Shown: positions 51,686-62,190, counted from the first letter of the stretch. The stretch is 64,000 nucleotides of DNA from Massilia sp. PDC64 (GCF_900101265.1 NZ_FMZS01000001.1:806001-870000), one strand, 5' to 3'. The notes: a model not told the origin generated them from the sequence alone. Made by a program: numbers and translations.

Positions 51686-52524
51686 ACCGTCTGACACCCG
51701 AACAACTGGCCGCCGGCGTGCAAGACCTGCCGTCGCTGCCGGCCGTCGTCATGGAATTGCTCAGCAGCATAGAGCAGGAAGACATCGACATCTCGGTGCT
51801 GGCAAAAAAAGTGTCGTACGACCAGGCCCTGACAGCGAAAACGCTGCGCCTGGCCAATTCCTCGACCTATGGCCTGCAAGTGAAGGTCACGACGATCCAG
51901 CAAGCCATCACCTTCCTCGGCTTCCAGACGACACGCAACCTGATCACGGCGGCCGCCATCACGGGCTGCTTTCCCAGCGGACGCTGCGCGGGATTCCACG
52001 ACAAGGCGTTCTGGCATCACTCGATCGCCACGGCCGCGTGCGCACGCGCACTGGCGCGCCGGATGCGCTTCAACCAGGACATTGCCTTCACGGCCGGCCT
52101 GCTGCACGACATCGGCCGGCTCGTGCTGGTGGCCGGTCATCCGGACGCCTATGCCCAGGTCGTGGCCTGGCATGCACAGCACGGCGGCGACTGGCAGGAC
52201 GCCGAACAGGCCGTCCTCGGTATCGATCATGTCGACGCGGGTGTCGCGCTGGCCGACCACTGGAATTTCTCGAGCACCATGCGCCAGGCGATCGCCTATC
52301 ACCACGCGCCCGAGATCCATGGCGCGGGGTTTCTCGCTACGATCGTGCACGTGGCCAACGCCATCGTGCACGCACTTGACCTGGCCGGCGAAGACGACGA
52401 ACTGGTGCCGCGCGTATCCAGCGTGGCCTGGGATGCGATGGGATTGAATGAAGAAGCCTATCTGCACCTGTTCCGCGAAACGGAATTGCAGTTCAGCGAA
52501 ATGTCGACCATCCTGATGGCTTGA
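51682..52524 (+). CDS. HDOD-domain signalling protein
   Basis: Cytoplasmic protein of 280 residues, nearly all one HDOD domain. Family features are LPSLPAVVMELLSSIEQEDIDISVLAKKVSYDQALTAKTLRLANSS in the first 60 residues, an ITFLGFQTTRNL block, and an HD-like TAGLLHDIGRLVL segment near residue 140. The HD pair (HD in LLHDIG) and a further VDAGVALADHW are visible. HDOD proteins link second-messenger or stress signals to motility and competence. The exact signal is not readable here. Confidence 0.88.
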   Translation: MNRLTPEQLAAGVQDLPSLPAVVMELLSSIEQEDIDISVLAKKVSYDQALTAKTLRLANSSTYGLQVKVTTIQQAITFLGFQTTRNLITAAAITGCFPSGRCAGFHDKAFWHHSIATAACARALARRMRFNQDIAFTAGLLHDIGRLVLVAGHPDAYAQVVAWHAQHGGDWQDAEQAVLGIDHVDAGVALADHWNFSSTMRQAIAYHHAPEIHGAGFLATIVHVANAIVHALDLAGEDDELVPRVSSVAWDAMGLNEEAYLHLFRETELQFSEMSTILMA

Positions 52525-52560
52525 CCAGGGCCGATCAAGCCCAGGATGGTCCGTAATGAC

Positions 52561-52624
52561 GGCAGCGAACGCAGGCGTCGCTGCCGGGTCGAGCCGAAGG
52601 CATGACAGGACCGGCTGTCATGCC
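52561..52624. other. Two consecutive perfect hairpins between convergent genes
   Basis: GGCAGCGA-N9-TCGCTGCC (52561-52585) and GGCATGACAG-GACCGG-CTGTCATGCC (52599-52624) lie between the HDOD and Q-rich HTH genes. Neither has a T-run, so intrinsic termination would be weak. They may protect both mRNA 3' ends. Confidence 0.55.
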
Positions 52625-52631
52625 CACGGCA

Positions 52632-53054
52632 TCAGTGCGCATAGTTGCCCGACGACTTGGTCGAAGACGATGCGTCGTTCGATTGCGATGGCTGGCCTTG
52701 CTGCGCTTGCGACTGAGCTTGTTGCTGTTGCGCAGCCTGCTGGGCAGCTTGCTGTGCAGCTTTTTCCTCAGGCTTCGGGCGGCCCTGGGCATCCGACAGG
52801 CGATACTTGGTGCGGCGGTCGCCCATCAGGTCACGCAGGTCGCGGATGCTCATGCCGGTCACTTCGTGCATGCGGATCAGCAGCGAGGCGCCGACCGGCA
52901 GGCGATGGTGACGGATCTTGCTGATCACCGGCGGTGCCACTTCCAGCATGCGCGACAGCGCAGCATCGTTCTTCAGTTGCATCTTGCCGAGCAGGATGTC
53001 CAGCAGATGGTTGGGGTTGTAGCTTTCCTGTGATGACAAAGCATGATGTGCCAT
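52632..53054 (-). CDS. HTH-like protein with a Gln/Ala-rich tail
   Basis: Protein of 140 residues. Residues 15-80 look like a lambda-repressor-type helix-turn-helix (KNDAALSRMLEVAPPVISKIRHHRLPVGASLLIRMHEVTG). After residue 95 the tail is low complexity, with AAQQ repeats and then Ser/Asn/Gln. The tail suggests flexible or condensing behaviour. I have no named family. The gene stands alone behind a long non-coding region (53055-53742). TATTTT with TTAAAC 17 bases upstream could be a weak promoter. Confidence 0.68.
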   Translation of the reverse strand: MAHHALSSQESYNPNHLLDILLGKMQLKNDAALSRMLEVAPPVISKIRHHRLPVGASLLIRMHEVTGMSIRDLRDLMGDRRTKYRLSDAQGRPKPEEKAAQQAAQQAAQQQQAQSQAQQGQPSQSNDASSSTKSSGNYAH

Positions 53055-53742
53055 GATGACCTCGTAAATGGTTAAAATAGTTCTCTTACGAACCGTGTTT
53101 AATGACTAAGTTTCATCAACATAAGTTCCCGGATTGCGTGACCGACTGACCAGGCATCTACCTGACATATCGGCCGGCGCATCCCCGGACCGCGTGCGCT
53201 CCCTTGGCGGGAAGCGAAAAACGAATGCAGCGTTGGAACCCTGTCCGGGCGCCGCGACCGAACTGCCGTCGCCGCTGCGGTTTTGCACTCCCCGCTTCCC
53301 ACATGCACTTGTCTTTCGGACAAATTATCAAACTCATATGTCGGGTTCACACTCGACCTGAGCACGAAATTCATTGGCCGAAATCAAGCTAACCGGTGGA
53401 AAGCTTGTCACATAGTCATTTCAGCACATGGTGACAAATTGTGGCGCACGCAAGTGTTTTTTTGGACTAATTTTGCAATTGCCGAGCTACCCGATCTTCT
53501 TGATTTACAAGGAGAAACTAATTCGAGTCGGATCGGCAACTTTAAAGATAACAGCTAGAAAGAAAAATTCAAGATTTAACAATGTAACCGACTGTAGAAA
53601 AATTTCCGTTGGAAAATCCTCAATTCCGCGCAGCACGGAACGTCGGCGCGCACGACCGCACGCACCCGCTTTGTCGGCGCGTTTCCGATTTACGGTAAAC
53701 TGGACTTCCACTTGTCAAAGCATCAGCACCTAGAAGCATTCC
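53055..53742. other. 688-base non-coding region before miaB
   Basis: Short open frames exist but none has a ribosome binding site or protein-like composition. The part 53380-53640 is AT-rich. A short dyad TTGTC-TTTCG-GACAA lies at 53309-53323. The promoters of the Q-rich HTH gene (leftward) and miaB (rightward) must be here, but I cannot place the miaB promoter with confidence. Confidence 0.5.
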
Positions 53743-55104
53743 ATGCAGAAAAAAGTATTCATTAAGACCTTCGGTTGCCAAATGAACGAGTACGACTCGG
53801 ACAAGATGGCGGACGTGCTGGGCGCGTCCGATGGGCTCGTACGCACCGACACGCCGGATGATGCCGACGTGATCCTGTTCAACACCTGCTCCGTGCGCGA
53901 AAAGGCGCAGGAAAAAGTGTTTTCCGACCTCGGCCGCCTGAAGGAACTCAAGCGCGCCAAGCCCGACCTGATCATCGGTGTTGGCGGCTGCGTCGCGTCG
54001 CAGGAAGGCGAAGCGATCGTCAAGCGCGCGCCGCACGTGGACATGGTGTTCGGCCCGCAGACCCTGCACCGCCTGCCGCAGATGATCCAGCTGCGCCGCC
54101 ACACCGGCGCGGCCCAGGTCGACATCAGCTTCCCGGAAATCGAAAAGTTCGACCACCTGCCCCCGGCCAAGGTCGAGGGGCCGGTCGCCTACGTGTCGAT
54201 CATGGAAGGCTGCAGTAAATATTGCAGCTACTGCGTGGTGCCGTACACCCGCGGTGAAGAAGTCTCGCGCCGCTTCGAGGACGTGCTGACGGAAGTCGCC
54301 GGCCTGGCCGCGCAGGGCGTCAAGGAAATCATGCTGCTGGGGCAGAACGTCAACGCCTACCGCGGCGCGATGGAGTCCGGCGAGATCGCCGACTTTGCCC
54401 TGCTGCTGGAATACGTGGCCGAGATCCCCGGCATCGAGCGCCTGCGCTTCGTCACGAGCCACCCGAAGGAATTTACCCAGCGCCTGATCGACGCGTACGC
54501 GAAGATCCCGCAGCTGGTCAACCACCTGTACCTGCCCGTGCAGCACGGCTCCGACCGCATCCTGCAAGCGATGAAGCGGGGCTACACGGGCCTGGAATAC
54601 AAGTCGATCATCCGCCGCATCAAGGCGGTGCGTCCGAACATCTCGATCTCGTCCGACTTCATCGTCGGCTTCCCGGGCGAGACGGACGCCGATTTCGAAG
54701 CGATGATGAAGCTCGTCGAGGACGTCGGCTTCGACAACAGCTTTTCCTTCATCTTCAGCAAGCGCCCCGGCACACCGGCCGCCAACCTGGCGGACGACAC
54801 CCCGCACGAGGCCAAGCTCGCGCGCCTGCAACGCCTGCAGGCGCAGATCGACGCCAATACCCGCAAGACCAGCGCAAGCATGGTCGGCACCGTGCAGCGC
54901 ATCCTGGTGGAAGGTCCCTCCAAGAAGGGCGGGGGCGAACTCCAGGGGCGTACCGAGAACAACCGCGTCGTCAACTTCTTCCCGGGCGACGACAGCGATG
55001 CGCTCATCGGCCAGCTGGTCGACGTGCGCATCACCGAAAGCCTGGATTACACCCTGCGCGGCGACCTGGTCGCCCGCATTGATACGATTGCCAAAGCCAG
55101 TTGA
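53743..55104 (+). CDS. miaB: tRNA-2-methylthio-N6-dimethylallyladenosine synthase MiaB
   Basis: Radical-SAM methylthiotransferase of 453 residues acting on the product of MiaA. The N-terminal UPF0004 domain has Cys in FGCQMNE (residue 12), NTCSVRE and GVGGCVAS, which ligate the auxiliary cluster. The radical-SAM motif is CSKYCSYC near residue 157. A TRAM domain ends the protein ([13 protein letters not shown]). It heads the miaB-ybeZ-ybeY operon and overlaps the next gene by four bases. Confidence 0.96.
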   Translation: MQKKVFIKTFGCQMNEYDSDKMADVLGASDGLVRTDTPDDADVILFNTCSVREKAQEKVFSDLGRLKELKRAKPDLIIGVGGCVASQEGEAIVKRAPHVDMVFGPQTLHRLPQMIQLRRHTGAAQVDISFPEIEKFDHLPPAKVEGPVAYVSIMEGCSKYCSYCVVPYTRGEEVSRRFEDVLTEVAGLAAQGVKEIMLLGQNVNAYRGAMESGEIADFALLLEYVAEIPGIERLRFVTSHPKEFTQRLIDAYAKIPQLVNHLYLPVQHGSDRILQAMKRGYTGLEYKSIIRRIKAVRPNISISSDFIVGFPGETDADFEAMMKLVEDVGFDNSFSFIFSKRPGTPAANLADDTPHEAKLARLQRLQAQIDANTRKTSASMVGTVQRILVEGPSKKGGGELQGRTENNRVVNFFPGDDSDALIGQLVDVRITESLDYTLRGDLVARIDTIAKAS

Positions 55105-56204
55105 AAACGCCTACCCAGCCTTCGTACTTCATTCCCGAGCCGCTCGATAACACGCGGCTCGCCCACCTCTGCGGTCCGCTCGACGAAAACCTGCGCCAGA
55201 TCTCGGCCGCCCTCGACGTGACCATCTTCCGGCGCGGCGAGAAATTCATCGTCAGCGGGACCAATGCCGAACGCGCCGTCGAGCTGCTGGAACGCTTCTA
55301 TGCGGTGGCCGACAAGGTCGTGCCGATCGAGGAAGTGCAGCTGGCGCTCGTCGAACAGCGCGCCGGCCTGAAACCCAAGACCGCGGATGCCGACACGCCG
55401 CCCAGGGAACCGGGCGCCTCGGTCACCGAGGAAGCCGAGAAAGGCGATGGCGCCACGGACGACGAGGAACTCGTCAGCCCGATGCTCAAGACGCGCCGCC
55501 ACGACCTGCGCGGCCGCACGCCGCACCAGATCCAGTACCTGAAGGCCGTGCTCGAACACGACATCAGCTTCGGCATCGGTCCGGCCGGCACCGGCAAGAC
55601 CTATCTCGCCGTCGCCTGTGCCGTCGACGCCCTCGAACGCGACGCCGTCAAGCGCATCATCCTGACCCGTCCGGCCGTGGAAGCGGGCGAGCGCCTGGGC
55701 TTCCTCCCCGGCGACTTCGCGCAGAAGGTCGACCCGTACCTGCGTCCGCTGTACGACGCGCTGTACGACCTGCTCGGCTTCGACCGCACGCAGAAGCTGT
55801 TCGAGAAGCAGGTGATCGAGATCGCCCCCCTCGCGTTCATGCGCGGCCGCACCCTGAATCACGCGTTCGTGATCCTCGACGAGGCCCAGAACACGACGGC
55901 CGAACAGATGAAGATGTTCCTGACCCGCATCGGCTTCGGCAGCAAGGCCGTCGTCACGGGCGACGTTACCCAGGTCGACCTGCACAAGACGCAGCGCAGC
56001 GGCCTTGTCGACGCCATGCACGTGTTGAAGGACGTGCGCGGCATCGCCTTCACCCAGTTCTCCAGCGCCGACGTCGTGCGCCACCCGATGGTGGCCCGTA
56101 TCGTCGACGCCTACGAGAAGGCCGCGTCGATGCAGGAACTCGGCGCACTTCCGGGCACTCTGACCAAACCAGCCGCTACCCGCCATGCAAGAAAAAAAGC
56201 ATAA
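55101..56204 (+). CDS. ybeZ: PhoH-family ATPase YbeZ
   Basis: Cytoplasmic ATPase of 367 residues that associates with the endoribonuclease YbeY in ribosome maturation and RNA processing. An N-terminal KH-like region precedes an acidic insert (about residues 90-125). The ATPase core shows [13 protein letters not shown] near residue 154, [16 protein letters not shown] and Walker B-like [10 protein letters not shown]. The best start is a TTG at 55101, which overlaps the miaB stop as TTGA. The 3' end overlaps ybeY by 20 bases. Confidence 0.92.
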   Translation: MKTPTQPSYFIPEPLDNTRLAHLCGPLDENLRQISAALDVTIFRRGEKFIVSGTNAERAVELLERFYAVADKVVPIEEVQLALVEQRAGLKPKTADADTPPREPGASVTEEAEKGDGATDDEELVSPMLKTRRHDLRGRTPHQIQYLKAVLEHDISFGIGPAGTGKTYLAVACAVDALERDAVKRIILTRPAVEAGERLGFLPGDFAQKVDPYLRPLYDALYDLLGFDRTQKLFEKQVIEIAPLAFMRGRTLNHAFVILDEAQNTTAEQMKMFLTRIGFGSKAVVTGDVTQVDLHKTQRSGLVDAMHVLKDVRGIAFTQFSSADVVRHPMVARIVDAYEKAASMQELGALPGTLTKPAATRHARKKA

Positions 56205-56658
56205 CCTCGAACTCGACGTCCAGTACCCCGACACCCGCCTCGAAGCGGAGATCACCCCCGAACTGGTGGAGCGCTGGGTACGCGCTTCCCTCCTCGGCCC
56301 GGCCGAGCTGGCGATCCGCTTCGTCGACGCCGAGGAAGGCCAGACCCTGAACCGCGAATACCGCGGCAAGGACTACGCCACCAACGTGCTCACCTTCGCC
56401 TACAACGAAGGCGCCGAGATCGCCGACGACGACCCGACGCAGGCCGACATCGTCCTGTGCACGGACGTGCTGCAGCGCGAGGCCGACGAGCAAAAGAAGA
56501 CGGTCGAGGAACACGCGGCGCACCTCGTCGTGCACGGGGTGCTGCACGCGCAGGGCTTCGACCATGAGACGGACGAGGAAGCCGAGGAGATGGAACAGCT
56601 CGAGCGCGACATCATGGAAGCGCTGGGGTATCCGGATCCGTACGCGGAGAACGAATAA
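56185..56658 (+). CDS. ybeY: Endoribonuclease YbeY
   Basis: Single-strand-specific metalloendoribonuclease of 157 residues needed for 16S rRNA 3' end maturation. The zinc motif H-x3-H-x5-H is visible in HLVVHGVLHAQGFDH near residue 113. The preceding block reads NREYRGKDYATNVLTFAY. It begins inside ybeZ (20-base overlap). The next gene of the usual cluster, corC, lies about 2.9 kb away on the far side of the molybdenum-hydroxylase insertion. Confidence 0.95.
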   Translation: MQEKKHNLELDVQYPDTRLEAEITPELVERWVRASLLGPAELAIRFVDAEEGQTLNREYRGKDYATNVLTFAYNEGAEIADDDPTQADIVLCTDVLQREADEQKKTVEEHAAHLVVHGVLHAQGFDHETDEEAEEMEQLERDIMEALGYPDPYAENE

Positions 56659-56667
56659 CTCAAGCAC

Positions 56668-56745
56668 CGTCGTTCCCGCGCAGGCGGGAACCCAATTTGC
56701 ACGATCTGCCGGCAAACTTGGATCCCCGCCTGCGCGGGGATGACG
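56668..56745. repeat. REP-like doublet, family A, copy 2
   Basis: The left unit is CGTCGTTCCCGC-GCAG-GCGGGAACCCAA. The right unit is TTGG-ATCCCCGC-CTGC-GCGGGGAT-GACG. The orientation and end sequences match the doublet at 9580-9665. It fills almost the whole 91-base gap between the convergent ybeY and molybdenum-hydroxylase genes. Confidence 0.78.
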
Positions 56746-56749
56746 ATTT

Positions 56750-58996
56750 CTATGCTTTCTTCAGCTGCTCCGCGATCGGCAGCTTGCGAATCCGCTTCCC
56801 GGTCGCCGCAAACACCGCATTCGCCAGCGCCGGCGCGATCCCCGCCGTTCCCGGCTCGCCGATCCCGCCCGGGTCGTCGTGGCTGTTCACGATATACACC
56901 TCCACGGCGGGTGACTCCGGCATGCGCATCACGCGGTAGTCGGAGAAGTTCGACTGCTGCACCCGTCCCTTCTCGACCGTGATCTGGTCCCACAGCGCCG
57001 CGCTGGCGCCGAACACGATGCCGCCTTCCATCTGCGCGACGATGGTGTCCGGGTTGACGTTCTGGCCGCAGTCCACCGCGCACACGACGCGGTGCACGCG
57101 CACGTCGCCATCCGGCCCGACGGACACTTCCGCCACCTGCGCCATGTAGCTGCCGAACGCGAACTGCGTCGACACGCCCCGTCCCAGCTTGCGGCCCGCG
57201 ATCGGCTTCAGCGGCTTGCCCCAGCCGGCCTTCTCGGCCGCCAGGTTCAGCACGGCCAGCGTGCGCGGCGATTTCTGCAGCAGGGAACGGCGGAACGCGA
57301 CGGGATCCGTCTTGCTCGCATACGCCAGCTCGTCGATGAAGCTCTCGACGACGAACACGTTGTGCGTGGGACCGACGCCGCGCCAGAACGCGGTCGGCAG
57401 GCCCGGCGGTTCGTGGCGCATGTATTCGACGCGGATGGCCGGAATCGAGTACTGGATGTCGGCCGCGGCCTCCACCGCATCCGGGTCGACGCCGTTCTTG
57501 ACCATCGGCGGCGCGAAGCGCGACATGATCGACGATCCCGTCACGCGGTGGAACCACGCCACCGGCATGCCCTTGTCGTCGATGCGCGCCGACATGCGGT
57601 CGACATAATAAGGGCGGTACATGTCGTGCTGGATGTCTTCCTCGCGCGTCCAGACGATCTTCAGCGGCCCCTTGGCGAGCTTGGCGAATTCCACGGCCTG
57701 GATCACGTTGTCCACTTCGAGCCGGCGCCCGAAGCCGCCGCCGATGTAGTGGTTGTGCACGCGGACCTTGTCGAGCGGCAGGCCCGTGAGCTTCGCGGCC
57801 GCGCCCTGCGCCAGCGCCGGCACCTGCGTGCCCACCCAGATGTCGCAGCCGTCCGGTTTCAGGTCGACCGTGCAGTTCATCGGTTCCATCGTCGCGTGCG
57901 CGAGGAACGGGACTTCGTAGATGACGTCGATGCGGCGGCCCGGGCCGGCGTCCAGCGCCTTCAGCGCATCGCCCTTGTCGGTGGCGATGGCGCCCGTGTT
58001 CTGCGACACCTTCATCATGTCCGCGACGATGCCGGCCGTGCTGACGTTGGCGTTCGGACCGTCGTCGAAGCGGGGCGCCGCAGCGGCCAGGCCCTGCTTC
58101 GCCGCCCAGAAGTGGTCGGCCACGACGGCAACGGCGCCCTCGATGCGCAGCACCTGGCGCACGCCCTTCACGGCCAGCGCCTTCTGCTCGTCGACGGCGG
58201 TTACTTTACCGCCCAGCACGGGCGATGCCGCCACGGCCGCGATGCCCATGTTGGGCAGGCGTGCGTCGATGCCGAACTGCGCGGAACCGTTCACCTTCGC
58301 GGGCGAGTCCAGGCGCTTCAAGGGCTTGCCGACCAGCGTGAACTGGGCCGGGTCCTTCAGCTTGACCTCGGCGGGGAAGCTCAGCTTCGACGCCGCTTCC
58401 GCCACTTCGCCGAAATGCACCTGCCGGTTCGACGCCTCGTGGCGGATCGTCCCGCCCACGACCTTCAGGTCGCCCGGCTCCACGTTCCAGTTCTTCGCGG
58501 CGGCCTGCACGAGCACCGTGCGCACCTTGGCGCCCGCCTCGCGCAGCGGTTTATAGGTGGCGCGGATCGACGTCGAGCCGCCCGTCACCTGGCCGCCCAG
58601 CAGCGCGTCGGCGTACAGCGAATTGTTCGCGGGCGCCTGCTCCAGCTTCACTTTCGACAGATCGGCACCCAGCTCCTCGGCCAGCAGCTGCGGCAGCGAC
58701 GTGAACGTGCCCTGCCCCATCTCGACCTTGTGGATGATGAGGGTGACGATGCCTTCGCGGTCGATGCGGATGAACGCGTCGTGCGCAAGCCCCGGCTGCT
58801 CGTTCGTCATCGCGGTCGACGCCTGGCCGACGGCCTTCTCGGGCGGCGGTTCCTTGCGGTCGTTGGCGGGCGCGTCGCCCTGCCTGGTACAACCGAACAG
58901 CGAGAAGCCGAACAGCAGGCCACCACCACCGACGGCCCCCGCTTTCAGCAGCTGGCGGCGTTTATTCGAGACGGGTTCTTTCGTGATCTGGTCCAT
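56750..58996 (-). CDS. Molybdenum hydroxylase large subunit (isoquinoline 1-oxidoreductase/aldehyde dehydrogenase type), Tat-exported
   Basis: Periplasmic molybdopterin-binding subunit of 748 residues. A twin-arginine signal is visible (NKRRQLLKAGAVGGGGLLFG), here with a lipobox-like FGC. The xanthine-oxidase-family fold shows EMGQGTFT near residue 70, the GGGFGRR segment and the catalytic Glu in DPGGIGEPG near the C-terminus. It resembles IorB-type enzymes that pair with a small [2Fe-2S] subunit, encoded directly upstream. Substrate (an N-heterocycle or aldehyde) is unknown. The ATG at 58996 has an AGAGGAC site; an ATG at 59014 overlaps the upstream stop as ATGA and is an alternative. Confidence 0.85.
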   Translation of the reverse strand: MDQITKEPVSNKRRQLLKAGAVGGGGLLFGFSLFGCTRQGDAPANDRKEPPPEKAVGQASTAMTNEQPGLAHDAFIRIDREGIVTLIIHKVEMGQGTFTSLPQLLAEELGADLSKVKLEQAPANNSLYADALLGGQVTGGSTSIRATYKPLREAGAKVRTVLVQAAAKNWNVEPGDLKVVGGTIRHEASNRQVHFGEVAEAASKLSFPAEVKLKDPAQFTLVGKPLKRLDSPAKVNGSAQFGIDARLPNMGIAAVAASPVLGGKVTAVDEQKALAVKGVRQVLRIEGAVAVVADHFWAAKQGLAAAAPRFDDGPNANVSTAGIVADMMKVSQNTGAIATDKGDALKALDAGPGRRIDVIYEVPFLAHATMEPMNCTVDLKPDGCDIWVGTQVPALAQGAAAKLTGLPLDKVRVHNHYIGGGFGRRLEVDNVIQAVEFAKLAKGPLKIVWTREEDIQHDMYRPYYVDRMSARIDDKGMPVAWFHRVTGSSIMSRFAPPMVKNGVDPDAVEAAADIQYSIPAIRVEYMRHEPPGLPTAFWRGVGPTHNVFVVESFIDELAYASKTDPVAFRRSLLQKSPRTLAVLNLAAEKAGWGKPLKPIAGRKLGRGVSTQFAFGSYMAQVAEVSVGPDGDVRVHRVVCAVDCGQNVNPDTIVAQMEGGIVFGASAALWDQITVEKGRVQQSNFSDYRVMRMPESPAVEVYIVNSHDDPGGIGEPGTAGIAPALANAVFAATGKRIRKLPIAEQLKKA

Positions 58997-59010
58997 GCGC
59001 TCGTCCTCTT

Positions 59011-59466
59011 TCATGCCTGGCCGGAAGCGATCTTGATCGCCTTGCGGATGCGGTTATAGGTGCCGCAGCGGCAGATGTTGCCGGCCATGGCGTTGTCGAT
59101 GTCGGCGTCGCCCGGCTTCGGCGTTGCATGCAGCAGCGCCGTGGCGGACATGATCTGGCCCGACTGGCAATAACCGCACTGGACGACGTCGATCTGGCGC
59201 CACGCATCCTGCACTTTCGCCCCGACCGGGTCGTTGCCGATCGCCTCGATGGTCGTGATCTTCTTGCCGGCCGCGGCCGACACAGGGGTCACGCACGAGC
59301 GGATGGCCTGGCCGTCCAGGTGCACGGTGCAGGCGCCGCACAGGGCGACGCCGCAGCCGAACTTGGTGCCGGTGAGGCCCATCACGTCGCGCAGGGCCCA
59401 CAACAGGGGCATGTCGTCGGGGACGTCGAGGTTGGTGGTGGTGCCGTTGACGTTCAAGGCGGGCAT
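59011..59466 (-). CDS. [2Fe-2S] small subunit of the molybdenum hydroxylase (IorA/CoxS type)
   Basis: Electron-transfer subunit of 151 residues. The N-terminal plant-type [2Fe-2S] site is [13 protein letters not shown] near residue 38. The C-terminal site is CGYCQSGQ followed by [11 protein letters not shown]. It carries no signal, so it would be co-exported with the Tat-signal-bearing large subunit after folding. AAAGGA precedes the ATG. No medium FAD subunit is present, as in IorAB-type enzymes that use a cytochrome acceptor. The gene is divergent from corC. Confidence 0.88.
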   Translation of the reverse strand: MPALNVNGTTTNLDVPDDMPLLWALRDVMGLTGTKFGCGVALCGACTVHLDGQAIRSCVTPVSAAAGKKITTIEAIGNDPVGAKVQDAWRQIDVVQCGYCQSGQIMSATALLHATPKPGDADIDNAMAGNICRCGTYNRIRKAIKIASGQA

Positions 59467-59586
59467 GGGGAATCCTTTCCTTAGCGAATGATCAACTATA
59501 GGACGAAGCCTAACAGCAATGGCGCACGGCTGCTTGAACGTGGATGTCTGCATAAAAATCAGGCATTCTGGCTTTTGGTGTATCCT

Positions 59587-60498
59587 ATGGCCCATCGCAA
59601 CAACGGCTTCACGCCAACTATGCCCGAGCACCCTGCTGACGTCCGTTCGGACGTTAAAACCCACCGGTCGCTGTTCGAACGGTTGACCGCACTGATTTCC
59701 CCCGAGCCCGAAAACCGCGCCGAACTGCTGGAAGTTCTGCACGACGCCCACGAACGCAACCTCATCGACGCCGATGCCCTCTCCATGATCGAGGGCGTGT
59801 TCCAGGTGTCCGACCTGTCGGTGCGCGACATCATGATCCCGCGCTCCCAGATGGACGTGATCGACATCACCAAGCCGATCGAGGAATGGCTGCCCATCGT
59901 GCTGGAAACGGCGCACTCGCGCTTCCCCGCCATCGAGGGCGAGCGCGACAAGGTGGTCGGTATCCTGCTCGCGAAGGACCTGCTGCGCTACTACGCGGAA
60001 GAATCGTTCGACGTGCGCGACATGCTGCGCCCGGCGATCTTCATCCCGGAATCGAAGCGCCTGAACGTGCTGCTGCGCGACTTCCGCGCGAACCACAACC
60101 ACATGGCCATCGTCGTCGACGAGTACAGCGGCGTGGCCGGCCTGATCACCATCGAGGACGTGCTGGAACAGATCGTCGGCGACATCGAGGACGAGTACGA
60201 CTTCGACGAGGAAGAGGACAACATCCTCTCCATCAAGGAAGGCCAGCACGGCCCGCGCTGGCGCGTGAAGGCGCTGACGGAGATCGAGCAGTTCAACGAA
60301 GAAATCGGCGTCGACCTGCCCGAGGACGACGTCGACACCATCGGCGGCCTCGTTGCCAGCCACCTGGGCCGCATGCCCCACAAGGGCGAGGTGTTCGACC
60401 TCGAGAACCTGCGCTTCGAGGTGTTGCGCGCCGATGCGCGCCAGATCCACGTGCTGCTGGTGGAAAAACTCCCGGCCATCGACGACGAACACGATTGA
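59587..60498 (+). CDS. corC: CBS-domain protein CorC (YbeX)
   Basis: Cytoplasmic protein of 303 residues linked to Mg2+/Co2+ homeostasis and to Lnt function. Two CBS domains occupy about residues 75-200 ([14 protein letters not shown] and [32 protein letters not shown]). A CorC_HlyC domain ends the protein ([14 protein letters not shown] and [16 protein letters not shown]). The start could also be the ATG at 59620, as in homologues beginning MPEHP; neither has a clear ribosome binding site. lnt follows after 13 bases. Confidence 0.92.
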   Translation: MAHRNNGFTPTMPEHPADVRSDVKTHRSLFERLTALISPEPENRAELLEVLHDAHERNLIDADALSMIEGVFQVSDLSVRDIMIPRSQMDVIDITKPIEEWLPIVLETAHSRFPAIEGERDKVVGILLAKDLLRYYAEESFDVRDMLRPAIFIPESKRLNVLLRDFRANHNHMAIVVDEYSGVAGLITIEDVLEQIVGDIEDEYDFDEEEDNILSIKEGQHGPRWRVKALTEIEQFNEEIGVDLPEDDVDTIGGLVASHLGRMPHKGEVFDLENLRFEVLRADARQIHVLLVEKLPAIDDEHD

Positions 60499-60511
60499 CG
60501 CGGGTCCTGCA

Positions 60512-62089
60512 TTGATCGACTCCAGCCTGAACCTGCGGCGCCGCCGCAAGCCCGCCGTGGCACCCGATCCCGCGCTGCGCGGCACGCGGCCGAGCGTCAC
60601 GGGCCTCGTCATCGCGGCCCTCGCCGGCGCGTCGAGCCTGTTCTCGTTCGAACCGTTCGGCTGGTGGCCTGTCCAGTTCCTGTCCCTCGCCTATCTCTTT
60701 TACCAGGTCGGCATGGGCAGTTCCGTGCGGCGCGCCGTCTTTCTCGGCTGGGCGTTCGGCTTCGGCTGGTCCGTCGCCGGCATGCACTGGCTGTACATTG
60801 CCCTGAACCGCTTCGGCGGCCTGCCGGCCGTGCTGTCCGCCATCGCCATCGCGCTGCTGGGTCTTTACATGGGCCTGTTCGGCGCGTTCGCGGCGGGCGT
60901 GTCGTCCTGGCTGCGCAAGCGCTGGTCGCTGCCCGTCCCCGCCTTCCTGCTGCTCGTATTCCCCGCCTGCTGGGGCGTGTCGGAATGGATGCGCGGCTGG
61001 GTCTTTACCGGTTTCCCCTGGGCGGCGTCCGGCTATGCGCACGTGACGGCGCCCCTCGCCGGCTTCGCCCCGATCCTCGGCGTGTACGGCATCGGCGTGC
61101 TGGTGGGCGTGTGCTCGGCCTGCATCGTGATGCTGACCCAGCGCCGCAAGCTGCCGGCCCTGGGCCTGTTCGCCGCGCTGCTGCTGGCCGGCTGGGGCCT
61201 GAAGCACGTCGCGTGGACCGCACCTGCCGGCAAGCCGCTTACCGTGCGCCTCGTGCAGGGGAACATCCGCCAGGACGAGAAATTCAGTGCCGAGCACCTG
61301 GGCATGATCCTCACGCGCTACCGCGACATGATGACGGCCGCGCCGGCCGACCTGATCGCGGCGCCGGAGACGGCCATCCCCGTGTTCCCGAACCAGCTCC
61401 CGCCGGAATACCTGCAGACGTTCCGCGACTATGCCGCAAAGACCGGCAGCGCATTCCTGTTCGGGATCCCGCTGGCCGACAGCATGACGGTGTACGCGAA
61501 CAGCGTGGCCGGCATCGGCCCGCAGGGACAATCCTACCGCTACGACAAGAACCACCTCGTGCCGTTCGGCGAATTCATCCCGACGGGCTTCCGCTGGTTC
61601 ACGGACCTGATGCAGATCCCGCTGGGCGATTTCACGCGCGGCCCGGACGTGCAGGCGCCGTTCGCCGTCAAGGACCAGCGGGTGCTGCCCAACGTCTGCT
61701 ACGAGGACGTGTTCGGCGAAGAGATCGCGAAGAACCTGCGCGCGCAGGCACAGCCGGCCACCGTGCTGCTGAACGTGTCGAATCTCGCGTGGTACGGCGA
61801 GTCCGTCGCGATCCCGCAGCACCTGCAGATCTCGCGCATGCGGAGTCTCGAGACGGGCCGCCCGATGCTGCGCGCGACGAACAACGGCGCCACCGCCGTC
61901 ATCGACGGCCGCGGCAACGTCGCCGCGCTGCTGCCGTTCTACAGCCAGGGCACCCTGGCGGCGACCGTGCAGGGCATGGCCGGCAGCACGCCGTACATCC
62001 GCTTCGGCAACCTGCTGTTCCTCGCGCTGGGCGCTTTGCTGCTGGCCGGCGCGTGGGTCGCCGGGAGGCGGCGGCAGTCGACCGGCTAA
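60512..62089 (+). CDS. lnt: Apolipoprotein N-acyltransferase Lnt
   Basis: Inner-membrane enzyme of 525 residues that N-acylates the lipid-modified Cys of lipoproteins. Six N-terminal helices precede a periplasmic nitrilase-like domain. The catalytic triad is Glu in APETAIPV, Lys in [12 protein letters not shown] and Cys in [12 protein letters not shown] final helix ([17 protein letters not shown]) ends the protein. The best start is a TTG at 60512 (product starting [12 protein letters not shown]), because the frame has no ATG nearby. It is required for the many lipoproteins in this window. Confidence 0.93.
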   Translation: MIDSSLNLRRRRKPAVAPDPALRGTRPSVTGLVIAALAGASSLFSFEPFGWWPVQFLSLAYLFYQVGMGSSVRRAVFLGWAFGFGWSVAGMHWLYIALNRFGGLPAVLSAIAIALLGLYMGLFGAFAAGVSSWLRKRWSLPVPAFLLLVFPACWGVSEWMRGWVFTGFPWAASGYAHVTAPLAGFAPILGVYGIGVLVGVCSACIVMLTQRRKLPALGLFAALLLAGWGLKHVAWTAPAGKPLTVRLVQGNIRQDEKFSAEHLGMILTRYRDMMTAAPADLIAAPETAIPVFPNQLPPEYLQTFRDYAAKTGSAFLFGIPLADSMTVYANSVAGIGPQGQSYRYDKNHLVPFGEFIPTGFRWFTDLMQIPLGDFTRGPDVQAPFAVKDQRVLPNVCYEDVFGEEIAKNLRAQAQPATVLLNVSNLAWYGESVAIPQHLQISRMRSLETGRPMLRATNNGATAVIDGRGNVAALLPFYSQGTLAATVQGMAGSTPYIRFGNLLFLALGALLLAGAWVAGRRRQSTG

Positions 62090-62190
62090 AATAGCGAGCG
62101 ATTCACTTCAAGACTCTCCGTAAAACCCGCTAGAATTGGTGTTTTAGCAAACTCACCGTGTTCGCGCCCAGTGCGCGCGAAGCCAACAAG

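Noticed and set aside
53099-53733. Small open frames in the region before miaB
   Set aside because: No ribosome binding sites, atypical composition and mutual overlap on both strands.
62090-62190. T-box or glycine riboswitch before glyQ
   Set aside because: The gap is only about 100 bases with no specifier-like stem or terminator, and T-boxes are rare in this group.
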